From Brevibacterium picturae (lineage in GTDB: Bacteria; Actinomycetota; Actinomycetes; Actinomycetales; Brevibacteriaceae), in assembly GCF_900105045.1 (NCBI RefSeq), contig NZ_LT629739.1, forward strand, positions 992,001 to 1,056,000: 64,000 nucleotides of DNA. Reading direction: 5' to 3'. Under the pieces are notes generated by a model. That model was not told the DNA's origin. It ran no database searches and saw only the letters and a list, made by a program, of their open reading frames with translations. This document shows positions 17,605 through 26,313 of the stretch, piece after piece. The position numbers were made by a program, and so were the translations under genes. How positions within the stretch are numbered: position 1 is the stretch's first letter; each line of letters opens with the position of its first letter.

Positions 17605-18510
17605 TTAGTGGCCGATGAGGAGAGCCTGGCGAGCTGCCTCTACAACCTCGGGTGTCAACTCGTTGAGGTCGTTCACGGTCTGCACGCGCTCGATCTGGGT
17701 GAGTAAACGGTCGACGAGGCGGAAGTTGCCTGCGGTGATCCGGACGATGGTCGCGATCGCGGTTGCGTGGGCGACGCCGCCATCGGTTGCATCGCCTTCA
17801 GCAGGAAGTCGTCTGGCCAGGACTGCGGTGAGTTCGTCCGCAGTGAGCTGGCGGTACTCGTGGGCGAAACCGATACGGCTGTAGAGCTGGGGGTAGCGGG
17901 CGAGGCGTTTCTCAATACCGGGCATACCGATGAGGATGACACCCATTCGGTGATGGTCGAAGTAGTCACGGACTTGTTCAAATCCGGTGGCCTTAAGACG
18001 GTCGGCTTCGTCAATGATGAGTAGCTCGGTGCGTCCGCTGGAGCGGGACTCGGTATGGACGTAGGGGTCGACGACCCCGTGCTCGGCGAAGTCGACGGCG
18101 AAGGAGATGCGTTGGCATGCTCGTGGCAGGCCCTGGTCTATTTGTTTCGGGGTGGCCATGACCGTGGGGGTGAAGAACGCGGTGCGGGCCTCGAGAACAC
18201 GTTCCGGCACAGGGCCGAGTGTGTCGGTGAAAAAGGATTCCCATTGTTCCCAGTCATCGACACCGGAATAGTGCCGGGCAGAAAGTGTCTTGCCGACCCC
18301 AGGCGGCCCCCAACACAGGCCAATATAGCGATGAGTGCGCACCGCGTCAGCGAACTCGGCGAAGCGGCGATGCTCATGAGTTGTCTGGAACGGTGGCAAG
18401 TCGGGCCGTGGCGGAGCGCTGGAGTTGATCTCCCCGAAATCGCCGAAAAGGAATCGGCTTCCATCATCGCCCTTGCTGAGGAGACTGTGTTTTGGGTCAG
18501 TCGGTGGCAT
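17605..18510 (-). CDS. Tn-A transposition ATPase (Tn552 p271-like)
   Basis: A 301-residue AAA+ protein. Walker A GPPGVGKTLSARHY, Walker B TELLIIDEADRL, and sensor region GVILIGMPGIEKRLARYPQLYSRIGF. The start at 18510 overlaps the transposase stop by 14 bp. The N-terminus is about 30 residues longer than its paralogue at 35539. It is the partner of the transposase at 18497-19948. Confidence 0.88.
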   Translation of the reverse strand: MPPTDPKHSLLSKGDDGSRFLFGDFGEINSSAPPRPDLPPFQTTHEHRRFAEFADAVRTHRYIGLCWGPPGVGKTLSARHYSGVDDWEQWESFFTDTLGPVPERVLEARTAFFTPTVMATPKQIDQGLPRACQRISFAVDFAEHGVVDPYVHTESRSSGRTELLIIDEADRLKATGFEQVRDYFDHHRMGVILIGMPGIEKRLARYPQLYSRIGFAHEYRQLTADELTAVLARRLPAEGDATDGGVAHATAIATIVRITAGNFRLVDRLLTQIERVQTVNDLNELTPEVVEAARQALLIGH

Positions 18511-19948
18511 AGAGACGCAATCCGTGTCGTGGCGGGACTTCGTCGACGCTGACCGGTTCCGCTTCGGGTGGTTCAGGCGCGACATAACGGCTGTCAATCG
18601 GCAGCGCGTCGGCGAGGCTGCGGCGGTGGCGCAGCTGTCGCTTGAGGTCACGGCGACGTTGCGACCGGGCAGCCTGCAGCTCTCGTAGCGAGACCGACTC
18701 GGCGGCGAGTTCGGGAGCGATCGCGCGGCAAAGGTAGTCATCATTGAAATAGACGCGGATCTCGCCGACATCGCGCGGGTCGAACCGGAGAGTTACCTGT
18801 TCACCGACGTAGGCGGCCAGTACCGGGGACACATACCGGGTGGAGGAGAACTGAATCCCGTCGCGTTGGACCTTCCTTGTAGTCGCCGCAGTCAGCAGAA
18901 GTAGGTCCAAATCCTCCGGCCGTACTGGGGCTCGCGGGATGAAGCCGGAAGCTGCCCAGCGGTGGACGGGGGCTTGGTGGGTTTCGGAGTGAGGGCGCTG
19001 GTTGTATTCGGTGACAATGAATCTTTCCAGGATCGCGTCGAGTTGCTCAAGACTGAGCGCCGGGTCCGTGAGAGGTTCTCCGTTCGTTCCGTGCGGGATA
19101 TACCCGGGTAGGTGCGGCAAGAGCTCGGTGGTGATGGAACCATAGAACCGCTCGATCTTCCCTCGCCCCTGCGGAGCGCCGATCCGTGAGTGGATGAGCT
19201 GTATCTGCGTGTCCAGGCAAACCCGTTCGAGGCGGACGGAGGTGAAGTCCGAGCCGTGATCGGAATAGAGCACACTTGGCAGGCCGCAGACCGGCCAGGC
19301 AGGATTCGTCTTCTGATTGACCGCTTGGTGTAGTGCCAGCGCAGTCTGTTCGGCTGATGGGGCACCCAGGAAGAGGGTGTAGCCGGCGACGGCGCGGGAG
19401 TAATCATCCAGCACCACCGTCAACCACGGCCGAACCGGCACGCCAGCCTGGTCGAGTACCGCAACGTCCAAGAGCGTGTGGTCGGCTTGCCACTGTTCGT
19501 TCGGGGTCAATGAGGTGCGGCGGAAAACCAATTCGAACTGGTCCCGGTAGGCGGCATCGCCGTGCTGGGCCAGTGTGCGCAAGCCCGGGTCGATTGCACC
19601 AATGATCCCCCGGACGCTGGAGTAGCTCGGGACGGGCAATCCCCGATCGGCAGCTATGCCGCTGACTCGGCGATGAACAAACGCGACTGAGGGCTCGGGG
19701 CGGCGAAGCGCCAGAGCTTCGATCATCTCCACAATCTCGGGCAGTATTCGCCTCGTGCCGCTGTCAGCTCGCCGGAGGCGTTGCAGGCCATTGGACGTCG
19801 GGAAAGCACCATACTTCGCGGCCCAGCGTGACAACGTTCGCACCGGCACTCCTGATTCGGCCGCGATCTGTGTCCAGGGGACACCGTCATCGTGCTGGCG
19901 CAGCAGAGCCAGCCTCTCCTCCGGGGTCCTCTGCACCATGACGATCAC
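18497..19948 (-). CDS. Tn-A DDE transposase (Tn552 p480-like)
   Basis: A 483-residue integrase-core transposase. N-terminal helix-turn-helix (SGVPVRTLSRWAAKYG), catalytic residues in QWQADHTLLDVAVLD (Asp), SVLYSDHGSDFTS (Asp) and QGRGKIERFYGSIT (Glu), then a Mu-type C-terminal barrel. GTG at 19948 or ATG at 19939 are both possible starts. Apparently intact. It is a clear homologue of the product of 34151-35539. Confidence 0.9.
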   Translation of the reverse strand: MIVMVQRTPEERLALLRQHDDGVPWTQIAAESGVPVRTLSRWAAKYGAFPTSNGLQRLRRADSGTRRILPEIVEMIEALALRRPEPSVAFVHRRVSGIAADRGLPVPSYSSVRGIIGAIDPGLRTLAQHGDAAYRDQFELVFRRTSLTPNEQWQADHTLLDVAVLDQAGVPVRPWLTVVLDDYSRAVAGYTLFLGAPSAEQTALALHQAVNQKTNPAWPVCGLPSVLYSDHGSDFTSVRLERVCLDTQIQLIHSRIGAPQGRGKIERFYGSITTELLPHLPGYIPHGTNGEPLTDPALSLEQLDAILERFIVTEYNQRPHSETHQAPVHRWAASGFIPRAPVRPEDLDLLLLTAATTRKVQRDGIQFSSTRYVSPVLAAYVGEQVTLRFDPRDVGEIRVYFNDDYLCRAIAPELAAESVSLRELQAARSQRRRDLKRQLRHRRSLADALPIDSRYVAPEPPEAEPVSVDEVPPRHGLRLYATD

Positions 19949-19958
19949 CAGTCCAGGA

Positions 19959-20318
19959 TCAGGTCTCGGGACCGGGATCGGCGGCAGTCTCCGGCGCGAC
20001 TGTCACCGCTTCAGGAGGACGCGGTGGCAGGTGGCGATACAGGCTGGTACGGGTAATCCCGGTTTTGGCTACGATCTCGGCGATGGTGTGTCCGGTCGTG
20101 CGCAGGTGCTCGGCGTAGGCCAGCTTGTCCGGATCCACCACGGAGGGCCGCCCGATGCGTCGGCCCTTCGCGGTCGCTACCGCTCGAGCGTGGGCGGCAC
20201 GCTCCAGGGTGTATGTGCGTTCCATCTGTCCGAACAACGCCAGTAGCACTACCGATAGCTGCGCCATCGGATCATCCGGGTTCGACGAGTCCACTCTGAT
20301 CGGGTCGGCGAGGTTACG
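19959..20318 (-). pseudogene. C-terminal fragment of Tn-A serine resolvase
   Basis: Reads RNLADPIRVDSSNPDDPMAQ, then LALFGQMERTYTLERAAHA and a C-terminal helix-turn-helix KTGITRTSLYRHLPP, which is the second half of a resolvase. The catalytic N-terminal half is missing. At 20318 the homology stops exactly where a terminal repeat (20319) begins, although the frame stays open to 20390. The missing N-terminus is found at 32139-32181. Confidence 0.85.
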
Positions 20319-20344
20319 TGTGAGCTTCAGCGATAATTGGCGGT
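20319..20344 (+). repeat. Left terminal repeat of the inner 11.8-kb segment
   Basis: TGTGAGCTTCAGCGATAATT followed by GGCGGT. Inverse of 32113-32138 at 21 of 26 positions, and 24 of 26 against the Tn-B end at 37666-37691. It interrupts the resolvase reading frame. Confidence 0.75.
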
Positions 20345-20455
20345 GTTCTTCCACCTCTTCGTGGCGGTACTGAGTCAACGAACTCCGCAATCATCTACGG
20401 ACTACCCGGCAAGAATTGAATGTTGAGTTCTTTCACATCGTGCGGTTAGCCCGCA

Positions 20456-20830
20456 TCAGCCGTGAAAGTCTTCTGGCTCCGCTGGCACACGTTTCGCCAT
20501 GAGACAGAACTTATTGCCTTCCGGATCCGCAAGAACGTGCCAGCTCCCTGACGGCACAACGTCAGTGAGTTTCGCACCCAGCGACGCGAGCCTCTCAAGC
20601 TCATCCGCTTGACTGCGGTCCGTCGGACACAGATCAAGATGCAAAGTCCCATCCGTCAAAGTATCGTCGGAGCGCTCAAAGAGCATCGTCGGGGCATTCG
20701 ACGCTCCGGAAATCGCGAGCCCTGTCTCGTCGACAGCCACAACCTCGCACCCGAATGCAGCACACCAAAATCGGCTCAACTGATCTGGGTCCTGCGTCTT
20801 GACTACAAGGTCCGCAATTCGACTAGTCAT
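20456..20830 (-). CDS. VOC (glyoxalase/bleomycin-resistance) family protein
   Basis: A 124-residue single-domain VOC protein: IADLVVKTQDPDQLSRFWCAA at the start, LHLDLCPTDR in the middle, and SWHVLADPEGNKFCLM at the end, with His and Glu positions suited to metal binding. Enzyme or drug-binding role unknown. The ATG at 20828-20830 gives the family N-terminus. It is cargo near the left end of the inner segment. Confidence 0.85.
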   Translation of the reverse strand: MTSRIADLVVKTQDPDQLSRFWCAAFGCEVVAVDETGLAISGASNAPTMLFERSDDTLTDGTLHLDLCPTDRSQADELERLASLGAKLTDVVPSGSWHVLADPEGNKFCLMAKRVPAEPEDFHG

Positions 20831-20898
20831 GCGTCCCACCCTACTTTCAACTTGGTTCGACAATGCCTCACCGCATGGGTGGAGTCTATTCTCGGAGC

Positions 20899-21660
20899 AT
20901 GGAGACCGAGCATCCCCTGGACGGCGGAAACACCAGCAGAGCAGTCGTGAGAATCGGCGATACTGTACGTAAGCCCTGGTCAAGATCAACGCCTTCAGTC
21001 CTGTCATTCGTCGAAGCGCTACGTTCCAGCAGTATCGATGTGCCTGAACCGCTCGGCCGCGATGAACGCGATCGACAGATTCAAGAGTTCGTGCCCGGAA
21101 CACTCGCGATCGACCACCTCCCACTGCCGACCTCCGTGCTCGTCGAAGTCGGGAGCCTCATTCGGGCAATCCATGACGCCAGTGAACATTTCGACCCCGA
21201 TCCGCGAGCCGTGTGGGAGACAGCGATTCCCGCTCCCGGCGATGACCTTGTCTGCCACAACGATCTGGCTCCCTGGAATCTCATCATGAGCGATCGATTG
21301 GTCTTCATCGACTGGGACTCGTCGGCTCCCAGCACCCGACTGTGGGATCTTGCCTATGCTGCACAAACATTCACACTCTCCGATGCGAGCATCCCACCCG
21401 CTCAAGCAGCCCAGAGCCTCGTCGCGTTTGTCGATGGGTACGGGGCTACAAAGTCTTTGAGAAAGAGACTGCCAGCGACTATGGGTTATCGAGCGCAAGC
21501 GATGTATGACCTACTGCGCAACTCACACCAGACCGGTCGTGAACCGTGGGCGACGATGTTCACCTCTGGGCACGGTGACCATTGGCGAGCAGTTACGCGA
21601 TACGTTGGCGATCATCGACGCGTGTGGGAACGTGCCCTCAACGAGGCATTTCACCGGTAG
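20899..21660 (+). CDS. Aminoglycoside phosphotransferase-like (APH/choline kinase fold) protein
   Basis: A 253-residue kinase-fold protein. N-terminal GGNTSRAVVRIGDTVRKPW replaces the usual glycine loop; the catalytic loop is CHNDLAPWNLIM (H-x-D-x4-N type) and the metal-binding motif FIDWDSSAPS. Such proteins phosphorylate small molecules, sometimes antibiotics, but the substrate cannot be told here. The ATG at 20899 was preferred to 20863 for family fit. Confidence 0.85.
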   Translation: METEHPLDGGNTSRAVVRIGDTVRKPWSRSTPSVLSFVEALRSSSIDVPEPLGRDERDRQIQEFVPGTLAIDHLPLPTSVLVEVGSLIRAIHDASEHFDPDPRAVWETAIPAPGDDLVCHNDLAPWNLIMSDRLVFIDWDSSAPSTRLWDLAYAAQTFTLSDASIPPAQAAQSLVAFVDGYGATKSLRKRLPATMGYRAQAMYDLLRNSHQTGREPWATMFTSGHGDHWRAVTRYVGDHRRVWERALNEAFHR

Positions 21661-21679
21661 AGAGTGGGCACTTCGCGTG

Positions 21680-22096
21680 TCACTTCGATAGCCGGAGTAG
21701 CCCGGCATCGGTTCGGCGGAAGCCACAGCTATCGCGATAGAAGGCGTTGAGATGTGGTTCATAGTCGACATGCAACCATTCGCAGCCTGCTGCCCTGACT
21801 TCGTTAACCAGTGATCGGACCAGGCGACGCCCGATACCGCGTCGCTGCTGTTCTGGGGCGACGATTGTGTCGAGTAAGAACGCGTGAGTACCGCCGTCCC
21901 AACATGCATGGACGAACCCGACCAGCTTCTCGTCGGCGAATGCGCCTATCCACGTGAGACTATGACGTTCCAGCCGTTCCGCCCACGGAGTCACGTGACT
22001 GCCGTCGCGGCCGAAAGCCCGGGCGTGGAGATCAGACAGATGTGCGTCATTGACCGCGAACCGCACCCTAAGCTTCAGGCCCCACGGAATGCTCAT
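21680..22096 (-). CDS. GNAT-family N-acetyltransferase
   Basis: A 138-residue GNAT protein with the acetyl-CoA loop IVAPEQQRRGIGRRLVRSL and the C-terminal FYRDSCGFRRTD. Substrate unknown. It lies 1 bp from the resolvase stop and convergent to the APH-like gene, as cargo of the inner segment. Confidence 0.88.
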   Translation of the reverse strand: MSIPWGLKLRVRFAVNDAHLSDLHARAFGRDGSHVTPWAERLERHSLTWIGAFADEKLVGFVHACWDGGTHAFLLDTIVAPEQQRRGIGRRLVRSLVNEVRAAGCEWLHVDYEPHLNAFYRDSCGFRRTDAGLLRLSK

Positions 22097-22097
22097 T

Positions 22098-22691
22098 TCA
22101 CACCAAAGATTCTTGAGCTCCGGCTGCTTGCCGATGACGATACAACGTTGCTCGCGACCACCCCACTAAGCGCGCCGCGTCCTCAGCAGTCCGGCCCTTG
22201 GCTCTAGCATCTTCGGCAATCGCGAGCTTCGCCGCGATCTCGTCCGGGTCGACTGGTGGCCTGCCGAACTTCGTGCCGTTCTGCTTGGCGGCCGCGATTC
22301 CGGCGTTGACTCGCTCGGTGATGAGTTCTCGTTCGTACTCAGCCAAGGTGGCGAGCATTCCCAACATCATCCGTCCAGCCGAGGTCTCTGGATCAATGTT
22401 GTCTGAGACCGACCGTACCTTCACTCCCCGGTCGCGGAGATGGTTCACGGTTGCCAATACGTCGAGGAGTGAGCGGCCGAGGCGATCGATGCGCCAGACA
22501 ACGACGGTGTCTCCGTCTTCGGCGTAATCGAGGAGTCGTTTCATCCCCGGTCGTTGCTTCGCCCTCTTGCTGCCGGAAGTCACATCTGCGAAGACATCGC
22601 GTTTCTGAACCCCCGCGTCTTGGAGTGCGTCGAGTTGGAGCTGGGCATCTTGCCCGGCGGTACTGACTCGCGTGTATCCCAGAAGCCTCAT
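22098..22691 (-). CDS. Serine resolvase (near-identical to 33547-34149)
   Basis: A 197-residue resolvase: MRLLGYTRVSTAGQDAQLQL (catalytic Ser10), VVWRIDRLGRSLLDVLATVN, ATLAEYERELITERVNAGI, C-terminal HTH LVGWSRATLYRHRQ. The ATG at 22691 matches the paralogue; an upstream frame extension is not conserved. Upstream sequence at 22692-22790 resembles the region before 33547, suggesting a conserved res site. The two copies lie in opposite orientation. Confidence 0.93.
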   Translation of the reverse strand: MRLLGYTRVSTAGQDAQLQLDALQDAGVQKRDVFADVTSGSKRAKQRPGMKRLLDYAEDGDTVVVWRIDRLGRSLLDVLATVNHLRDRGVKVRSVSDNIDPETSAGRMMLGMLATLAEYERELITERVNAGIAAAKQNGTKFGRPPVDPDEIAAKLAIAEDARAKGRTAEDAARLVGWSRATLYRHRQAAGAQESLV

Positions 22692-23349
22692 AGTCTCAGA
22701 ATGTCTCATAAACATCAAAAAGTCACGGCCATAATACAAAACATAGTGAGATGAGTTAGCGAGACACTTACCGGCCAGATATTTAGGGCCGTCGAGATTC
22801 TGATGGCCCTGCTGCCGGGTGTCTTACAAATCTAAAGGTTTAAGAGGCAGCAATAGTCCCCGGCTCGCAGCCATCGCGCGCAATGATCAGCGATGGATCT
22901 ACGATTTCACTGCTTGCAACCAACGAGTCCAACTTATCCGCCCGAAGCCAGCCAGCACTCAACTCTGTACAGCCGGATCATTCGAACCACATTCCCCATG
23001 CTCGTCGTCCCCGAGCAAAAGAATAGGTGCACGGGCCAGCTTGCCCGGCCAGGGTTCAACACGAAGGCATAAGGGGCACCAAGCTCGCCGGTACGATCTC
23101 TGCTTCTTCCTCAAGTTCGCGGCGGGCCGTGGCTATTGGCTCTTCACTAGGTTCAGCGGAGCCAGCTGGCAGATCGAAAATCCAACGATCTATCGGGTAA
23201 CGATACTGCCGGGTGCCCAGCACCTAGTTCCCACTGGCAACTAAGGATGCGACAGCAAATGTGACACTCGCGTCGACTTTATGCTTAGTCTACTTATCGT
23301 ATCGCAGGCACACCCGGCCGAGGTCCGTCACCAACCTTACGGGTCACAG
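22692..23349. other. Resolvase control region and decayed DNA
   Basis: The first 100 bp contain resolvase promoter/res-like motifs shared with 33440-33546 (for example CGTGACTTTT and a GTCTCG...TAAC...TCTCAC arrangement). Then follows a Nudix hydrolase relic (23056-23223). No intact gene is evident in the rest. Confidence 0.45.
23056..23223 (-). pseudogene. Nudix hydrolase fragment
   Basis: One minus-strand frame reads GTRQYRYPIDRWIFDLPAGS, then an almost complete Nudix box (G-x5-E-x7-R-E-L-E-E-E-x-E-I) in which the box Gly is Glu, and stops at 23056. A second frame downstream (about 22980-23040) looks like its continuation. ADP-sugar pyrophosphatase-like relatives are much longer at both ends, so this is a relic. 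Confidence 0.6.
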
Positions 23350-24570
23350 CTAGATAAGCTCCACGAGTCCAATCACCTGGAGCTGCCGCACAAGGTCCGC
23401 AACCGCGCGGCGGGGCGTTCCTGAGGCCTCTGCTAGCGCATCTATCGTTGTGTTCTGAACTTCCAGAATCTTATTCAGGATAGGTTCATATGCTTTGGGC
23501 AAGGTGACAGAGTTACCTGCGAACGTGATTTTCAATGTCTCTTCATTGGATTCGAGAGGCGGTGCGAAAACTGCGAGCACGCGAATCTTGAGGTCATCAG
23601 GTAAGCCATTGTCTGTAATACTCCAAGGCAAGCTCGCGCTCTGCCATCCGTCCGCGCTGGACACCTCCTCTTCGAAGAAATCATCGACAGTTAATGATTC
23701 CGCCACATTTATGAAGCTCGCGAGAATCTGGTCCCGCTGAGCATTTCGCGACTCAGCCGATCCCCATCGATCTAGACTCTTCCGGATGCGTTCATCGCCA
23801 AGTGCTTTCCACGCGAGCCAACGAACGAAATCGAACCCCGTCTTGCGAGTGAACGCGAACGTAACATGTAAACTCCTGCTTCCCGCGCCACGAACGGTAT
23901 GCCACCATCCCCGAGGAACGTGAAGAACATCGCCCGGTTCAAGTACAGCATCAAGAAGTACTTCGCTCGGGCAGTTGCTGGGATCACTGTCACCAAATTC
24001 GGGCAGAGGGTCCTTCTCGGATGGACCGTGAACCTGCCAATGTTTGGTACCTTCAAGCTGAACGATGACAGTGTCGATTTCGTCGAAGTGACTATGAAAT
24101 GCTTGCGAGGCGTCGAACGTCACAAACAAGTTGCATGAAGCGACCTCACCAGTCAGGCGCATGATGTCTGTCGTGGTGTCTCGAACTCGCTCGTTCACGC
24201 GGTCGAGACCATCGACAATGATGCTCGCGCCACCTCGAACGAGCTGTGAAAGCTGGTGCAGGTCAATGAGCCCATCTGAATCCAAATATTTCGCTCGAGG
24301 GAGAACGTCACCGTGGTGGGAAAGTTGAAGATCTGCGGGAAAGACGGAACGCCGATTGAGGACATGATTCAGATCATTCCACGTAAAGAATTGGTTCTTG
24401 AAGCCTTGAAACGCGCGTTCAAATACAAGCTGTTGACTCATACGCGACCGAAAGTCCGGACCCAGCATCGCGACAATTTGGCAACCCAAGGACGAAATTG
24501 GGCGTTCAGCTTCACCAAGGATTGCTGAACGCCCAATAGCAACTGTGCTGGGTTCATCCGCACGCTGCAT
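23350..24570 (-). CDS. JmjC-domain oxygenase of the ribosomal-oxygenase (ROX/YcfD) type, RiPP-linked
   Basis: A 406-residue Fe(II)/2-oxoglutarate-dependent oxygenase candidate. The JmjC core has the metal facial triad H161-x-D163 (FHSHFDEIDTVIVQLEGTKHW) and H224 in DVLHVPRGWWHTV. The last 60 residues (NTTIDALAEASGTPRRAVAD, then LVRQLQVIGLVELI) form a winged helix, the architecture of YcfD/MINA53, which hydroxylate Arg or His of ribosomal proteins. It starts 6 bp after the stop of the small peptide gene at 24577-24750, so the peptide is the likely substrate. Membership in a peptide-modification pathway is inferred from context. Confidence 0.75.
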   Translation of the reverse strand: MQRADEPSTVAIGRSAILGEAERPISSLGCQIVAMLGPDFRSRMSQQLVFERAFQGFKNQFFTWNDLNHVLNRRSVFPADLQLSHHGDVLPRAKYLDSDGLIDLHQLSQLVRGGASIIVDGLDRVNERVRDTTTDIMRLTGEVASCNLFVTFDASQAFHSHFDEIDTVIVQLEGTKHWQVHGPSEKDPLPEFGDSDPSNCPSEVLLDAVLEPGDVLHVPRGWWHTVRGAGSRSLHVTFAFTRKTGFDFVRWLAWKALGDERIRKSLDRWGSAESRNAQRDQILASFINVAESLTVDDFFEEEVSSADGWQSASLPWSITDNGLPDDLKIRVLAVFAPPLESNEETLKITFAGNSVTLPKAYEPILNKILEVQNTTIDALAEASGTPRRAVADLVRQLQVIGLVELI

Positions 24571-24576
24571 ATATGA

Positions 24577-24750
24577 CTACTTTTCGCTGTCCGAAAAAAT
24601 CTTAGTGAATTCCGCGAGCATCGGCCGGTTGTGCGTCTTCGCAAACGTCGCACGAGACCTATCGACGATCGGCGATACTTCAACGGTCAACTCAGGGAAA
24701 TCATCCATTTCATCGATTGTCTTGTCTACAGCAGCACTGGCATTCGCCAT
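24577..24750 (-). CDS. Candidate RiPP precursor peptide
   Basis: A 57-residue peptide with ATG at 24750 preceded by GGAG at suitable spacing; an in-frame start at 24816 lacks such a site. The N-terminal half is acidic (residues 9-24, leader-like, containing DEMDDFPE). The C-terminal part is basic with three Arg (31, 33, 42) and a T-H-N-R motif at 39-42, ending FSDSEK. It stands first in a two-gene unit with the ROX-like oxygenase, opposite a PhyH oxygenase. No precursor family is recognised. Precursor status is inferred from size, leader/core-like charge split and neighbours. Confidence 0.6.
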   Translation of the reverse strand: MANASAAVDKTIDEMDDFPELTVEVSPIVDRSRATFAKTHNRPMLAEFTKIFSDSEK

Positions 24751-24854
24751 GTTCGCTCCAATCAACCCTATTATTCCAAGAGACCCCACTTCGAGATCCT
24801 GTGACCTAGGATACATTCTAACAGCTCGATTCGGAAGGACTGGAGGGCCCTGTT
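24751..24854. promoter_or_regulatory. Divergent promoter region of precursor and PhyH genes
   Basis: 104 bp between divergent starts. On the minus strand TAGAAT could be a -10 hexamer, on the plus strand GATACATT. A CCTAGG palindrome sits at the centre. AAGGACTGGAGG before 24855 and TTGGAGCG before 24750 are Shine-Dalgarno-like. Both units probably share control. Confidence 0.45.
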
Positions 24855-25643
24855 ATGGCGTTGATCCCACTCGCACCCACCGAGGTTGAGCACTTTCGCC
24901 GCGAAGGATATCTCGTCCGGCAAGAGTTCATGCTCGATGAAGTCACCGAACTACAGAACATGGTGGCCTCGTTGCTCTCACCACTTCCAGGGCGGAATCC
25001 TCGCATTACGATGCACAGCGCGTTAACCGACCCGGAATTTGCACGATTCCCGAACAATCCATACGCGACGTATCACGTGGTCAATACGGTCCTTGCCGGC
25101 GAGAATTGGATTTCGCTAATGGCCGATCATCGACTTATCGATACGGTATGTGAACTCCTGAGCCCGTCAGTCGATTTGGACATGTCCTTTCTGCGGATGC
25201 GCCCGTCGGGGCTGCGAATGGAAGCACCATGGCACCGGGATGCAGACACGGACAAATTCGACGACCATCGCGGTGTCACCTCGTTGGTATATCTGCACGA
25301 CATGACTGCGGCCTCCGGTGCGACAAGGGTGATTCCAGCCAGCCGCGGCTATAGTCATCGAAGTCTCGAGTCACAGAATGTCAGCGTTGACGAGTTGGAA
25401 AGTGCGGCAATCCCGATCGAACAACCTGCTGGAACCGTTCTCTATCTTTCCTCCAGCGTGGTCCACAGAGGCGATTGGAATCGTACCCAAGACGAAAGTG
25501 GGGTCCTCGCGTTCGAGTATCGCGCAGCAGGCAACAACCGCCATATGGGTACGAGTGAAGATCCAGCGTTGACGGATCTTCCCGTTGCACGACCCGGGTG
25601 GCGGTTAAGCATGCCGAGCCGCTGGTTCAGCGCGATTTCGTGA
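24855..25643 (+). CDS. Phytanoyl-CoA dioxygenase (PhyH)-family Fe/2OG oxygenase
   Basis: A 262-residue PhyH-type oxygenase with the iron triad H-x-D in APWHRDADT, the distal His in VVHRGDWN and a downstream Arg (FEYRAAGNN) that could bind 2-oxoglutarate. PhyH proteins hydroxylate small molecules or tethered substrates. Here it is divergent from the candidate precursor and the only plus-strand gene of the locus. Its end overlaps the convergent aldo-keto reductase by 17 bp. Confidence 0.8.
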   Translation: MALIPLAPTEVEHFRREGYLVRQEFMLDEVTELQNMVASLLSPLPGRNPRITMHSALTDPEFARFPNNPYATYHVVNTVLAGENWISLMADHRLIDTVCELLSPSVDLDMSFLRMRPSGLRMEAPWHRDADTDKFDDHRGVTSLVYLHDMTAASGATRVIPASRGYSHRSLESQNVSVDELESAAIPIEQPAGTVLYLSSSVVHRGDWNRTQDESGVLAFEYRAAGNNRHMGTSEDPALTDLPVARPGWRLSMPSRWFSAIS

Positions 25644-26313
25644 GGCGGCGAAAGACCTCGAGGTTTGTTGCTAGGTGCGCCGGACTACGGCTTCCGAACA
25701 CGACTGGTACTTCTGCACGAAGATAAGCCGACAAAATCGTTTCGTGCACTTTTGGTTCGCTATGCGCTGTCAAGAGCCGATTCTGCTCATGAAATGGACT
25801 GTGAGCCATTGGGACAATTCCTCGGCGTCTGTGTGAGTCAATCGTTGTTGACAGAGTGCTACCAAGCGGAAAGAAACTCTGATTCAGATCCGGGTAGAAG
25901 CCCAATGACCGTTTCACCCAATCCAGCTGCTGAATCGAGAAATTGGAGACGCCGAGACGGCGAACGTGACCAACTGCTCTTGCTTCACGCATAACTTCCA
26001 GGGTGCGTACCAACTCCCGAGCAGGCATAGGGGCATGTAGCAGCCAGACGTCTAGATACTCCAACTGCAGGCTCACCAGGCTGAAATCAAGTACCTCCCA
26101 TTCTTTCCCCGCGAACTCCACGGGAAACTTGGTGCAGATAGTGAGCTGCCACCGAGGGACCCCGCTCGTCGCGAGAGCTTTGCCAACTTCTCGCTCATTC
26201 GCGTAGGCCGAGGCCGTGTCAATCAGCCGATAGCCGAGTTTCAGGGCTGAATCGACCATAAGCTCAGCTTCAGTTGTGAGACCCCATGTACCGAAGCCCA
26301 ACCGAGGAATCAT
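25627..26313 (-). CDS. Aldo-keto reductase
   Basis: A 228-residue NADPH-dependent reductase with the catalytic tetrad: Asp in LIDTASAY, Tyr in SAYANE, Lys in ICTKFPVE, His in WLLHAPMP. It is somewhat shorter than the usual 270-280 residues. The C-terminal cofactor motif FGSRSPAHLATNLEVF replaces the usual P-K-S. It overlaps the MFS gene by four bases, last in the minus-strand operon. It may reduce a carbonyl on the product. Confidence 0.85.
   Translation of the reverse strand: MIPRLGFGTWGLTTEAELMVDSALKLGYRLIDTASAYANEREVGKALATSGVPRWQLTICTKFPVEFAGKEWEVLDFSLVSLQLEYLDVWLLHAPMPARELVRTLEVMREARAVGHVRRLGVSNFSIQQLDWVKRSLGFYPDLNQSFFPLGSTLSTTIDSHRRRGIVPMAHSPFHEQNRLLTAHSEPKVHETILSAYLRAEVPVVFGSRSPAHLATNLEVFRRLTKSR

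Noticed and set aside
20899..21660. Calling the APH-like gene an aminoglycoside-resistance gene
   Set aside because: Only the kinase fold motifs are visible; substrate-specific residues are not those of a named APH, so resistance is not asserted.
22819..23244. A 141-codon plus-strand frame as a gene
   Set aside because: No family resemblance and no good start context; the opposite strand shows a Nudix relic that explains the openness.
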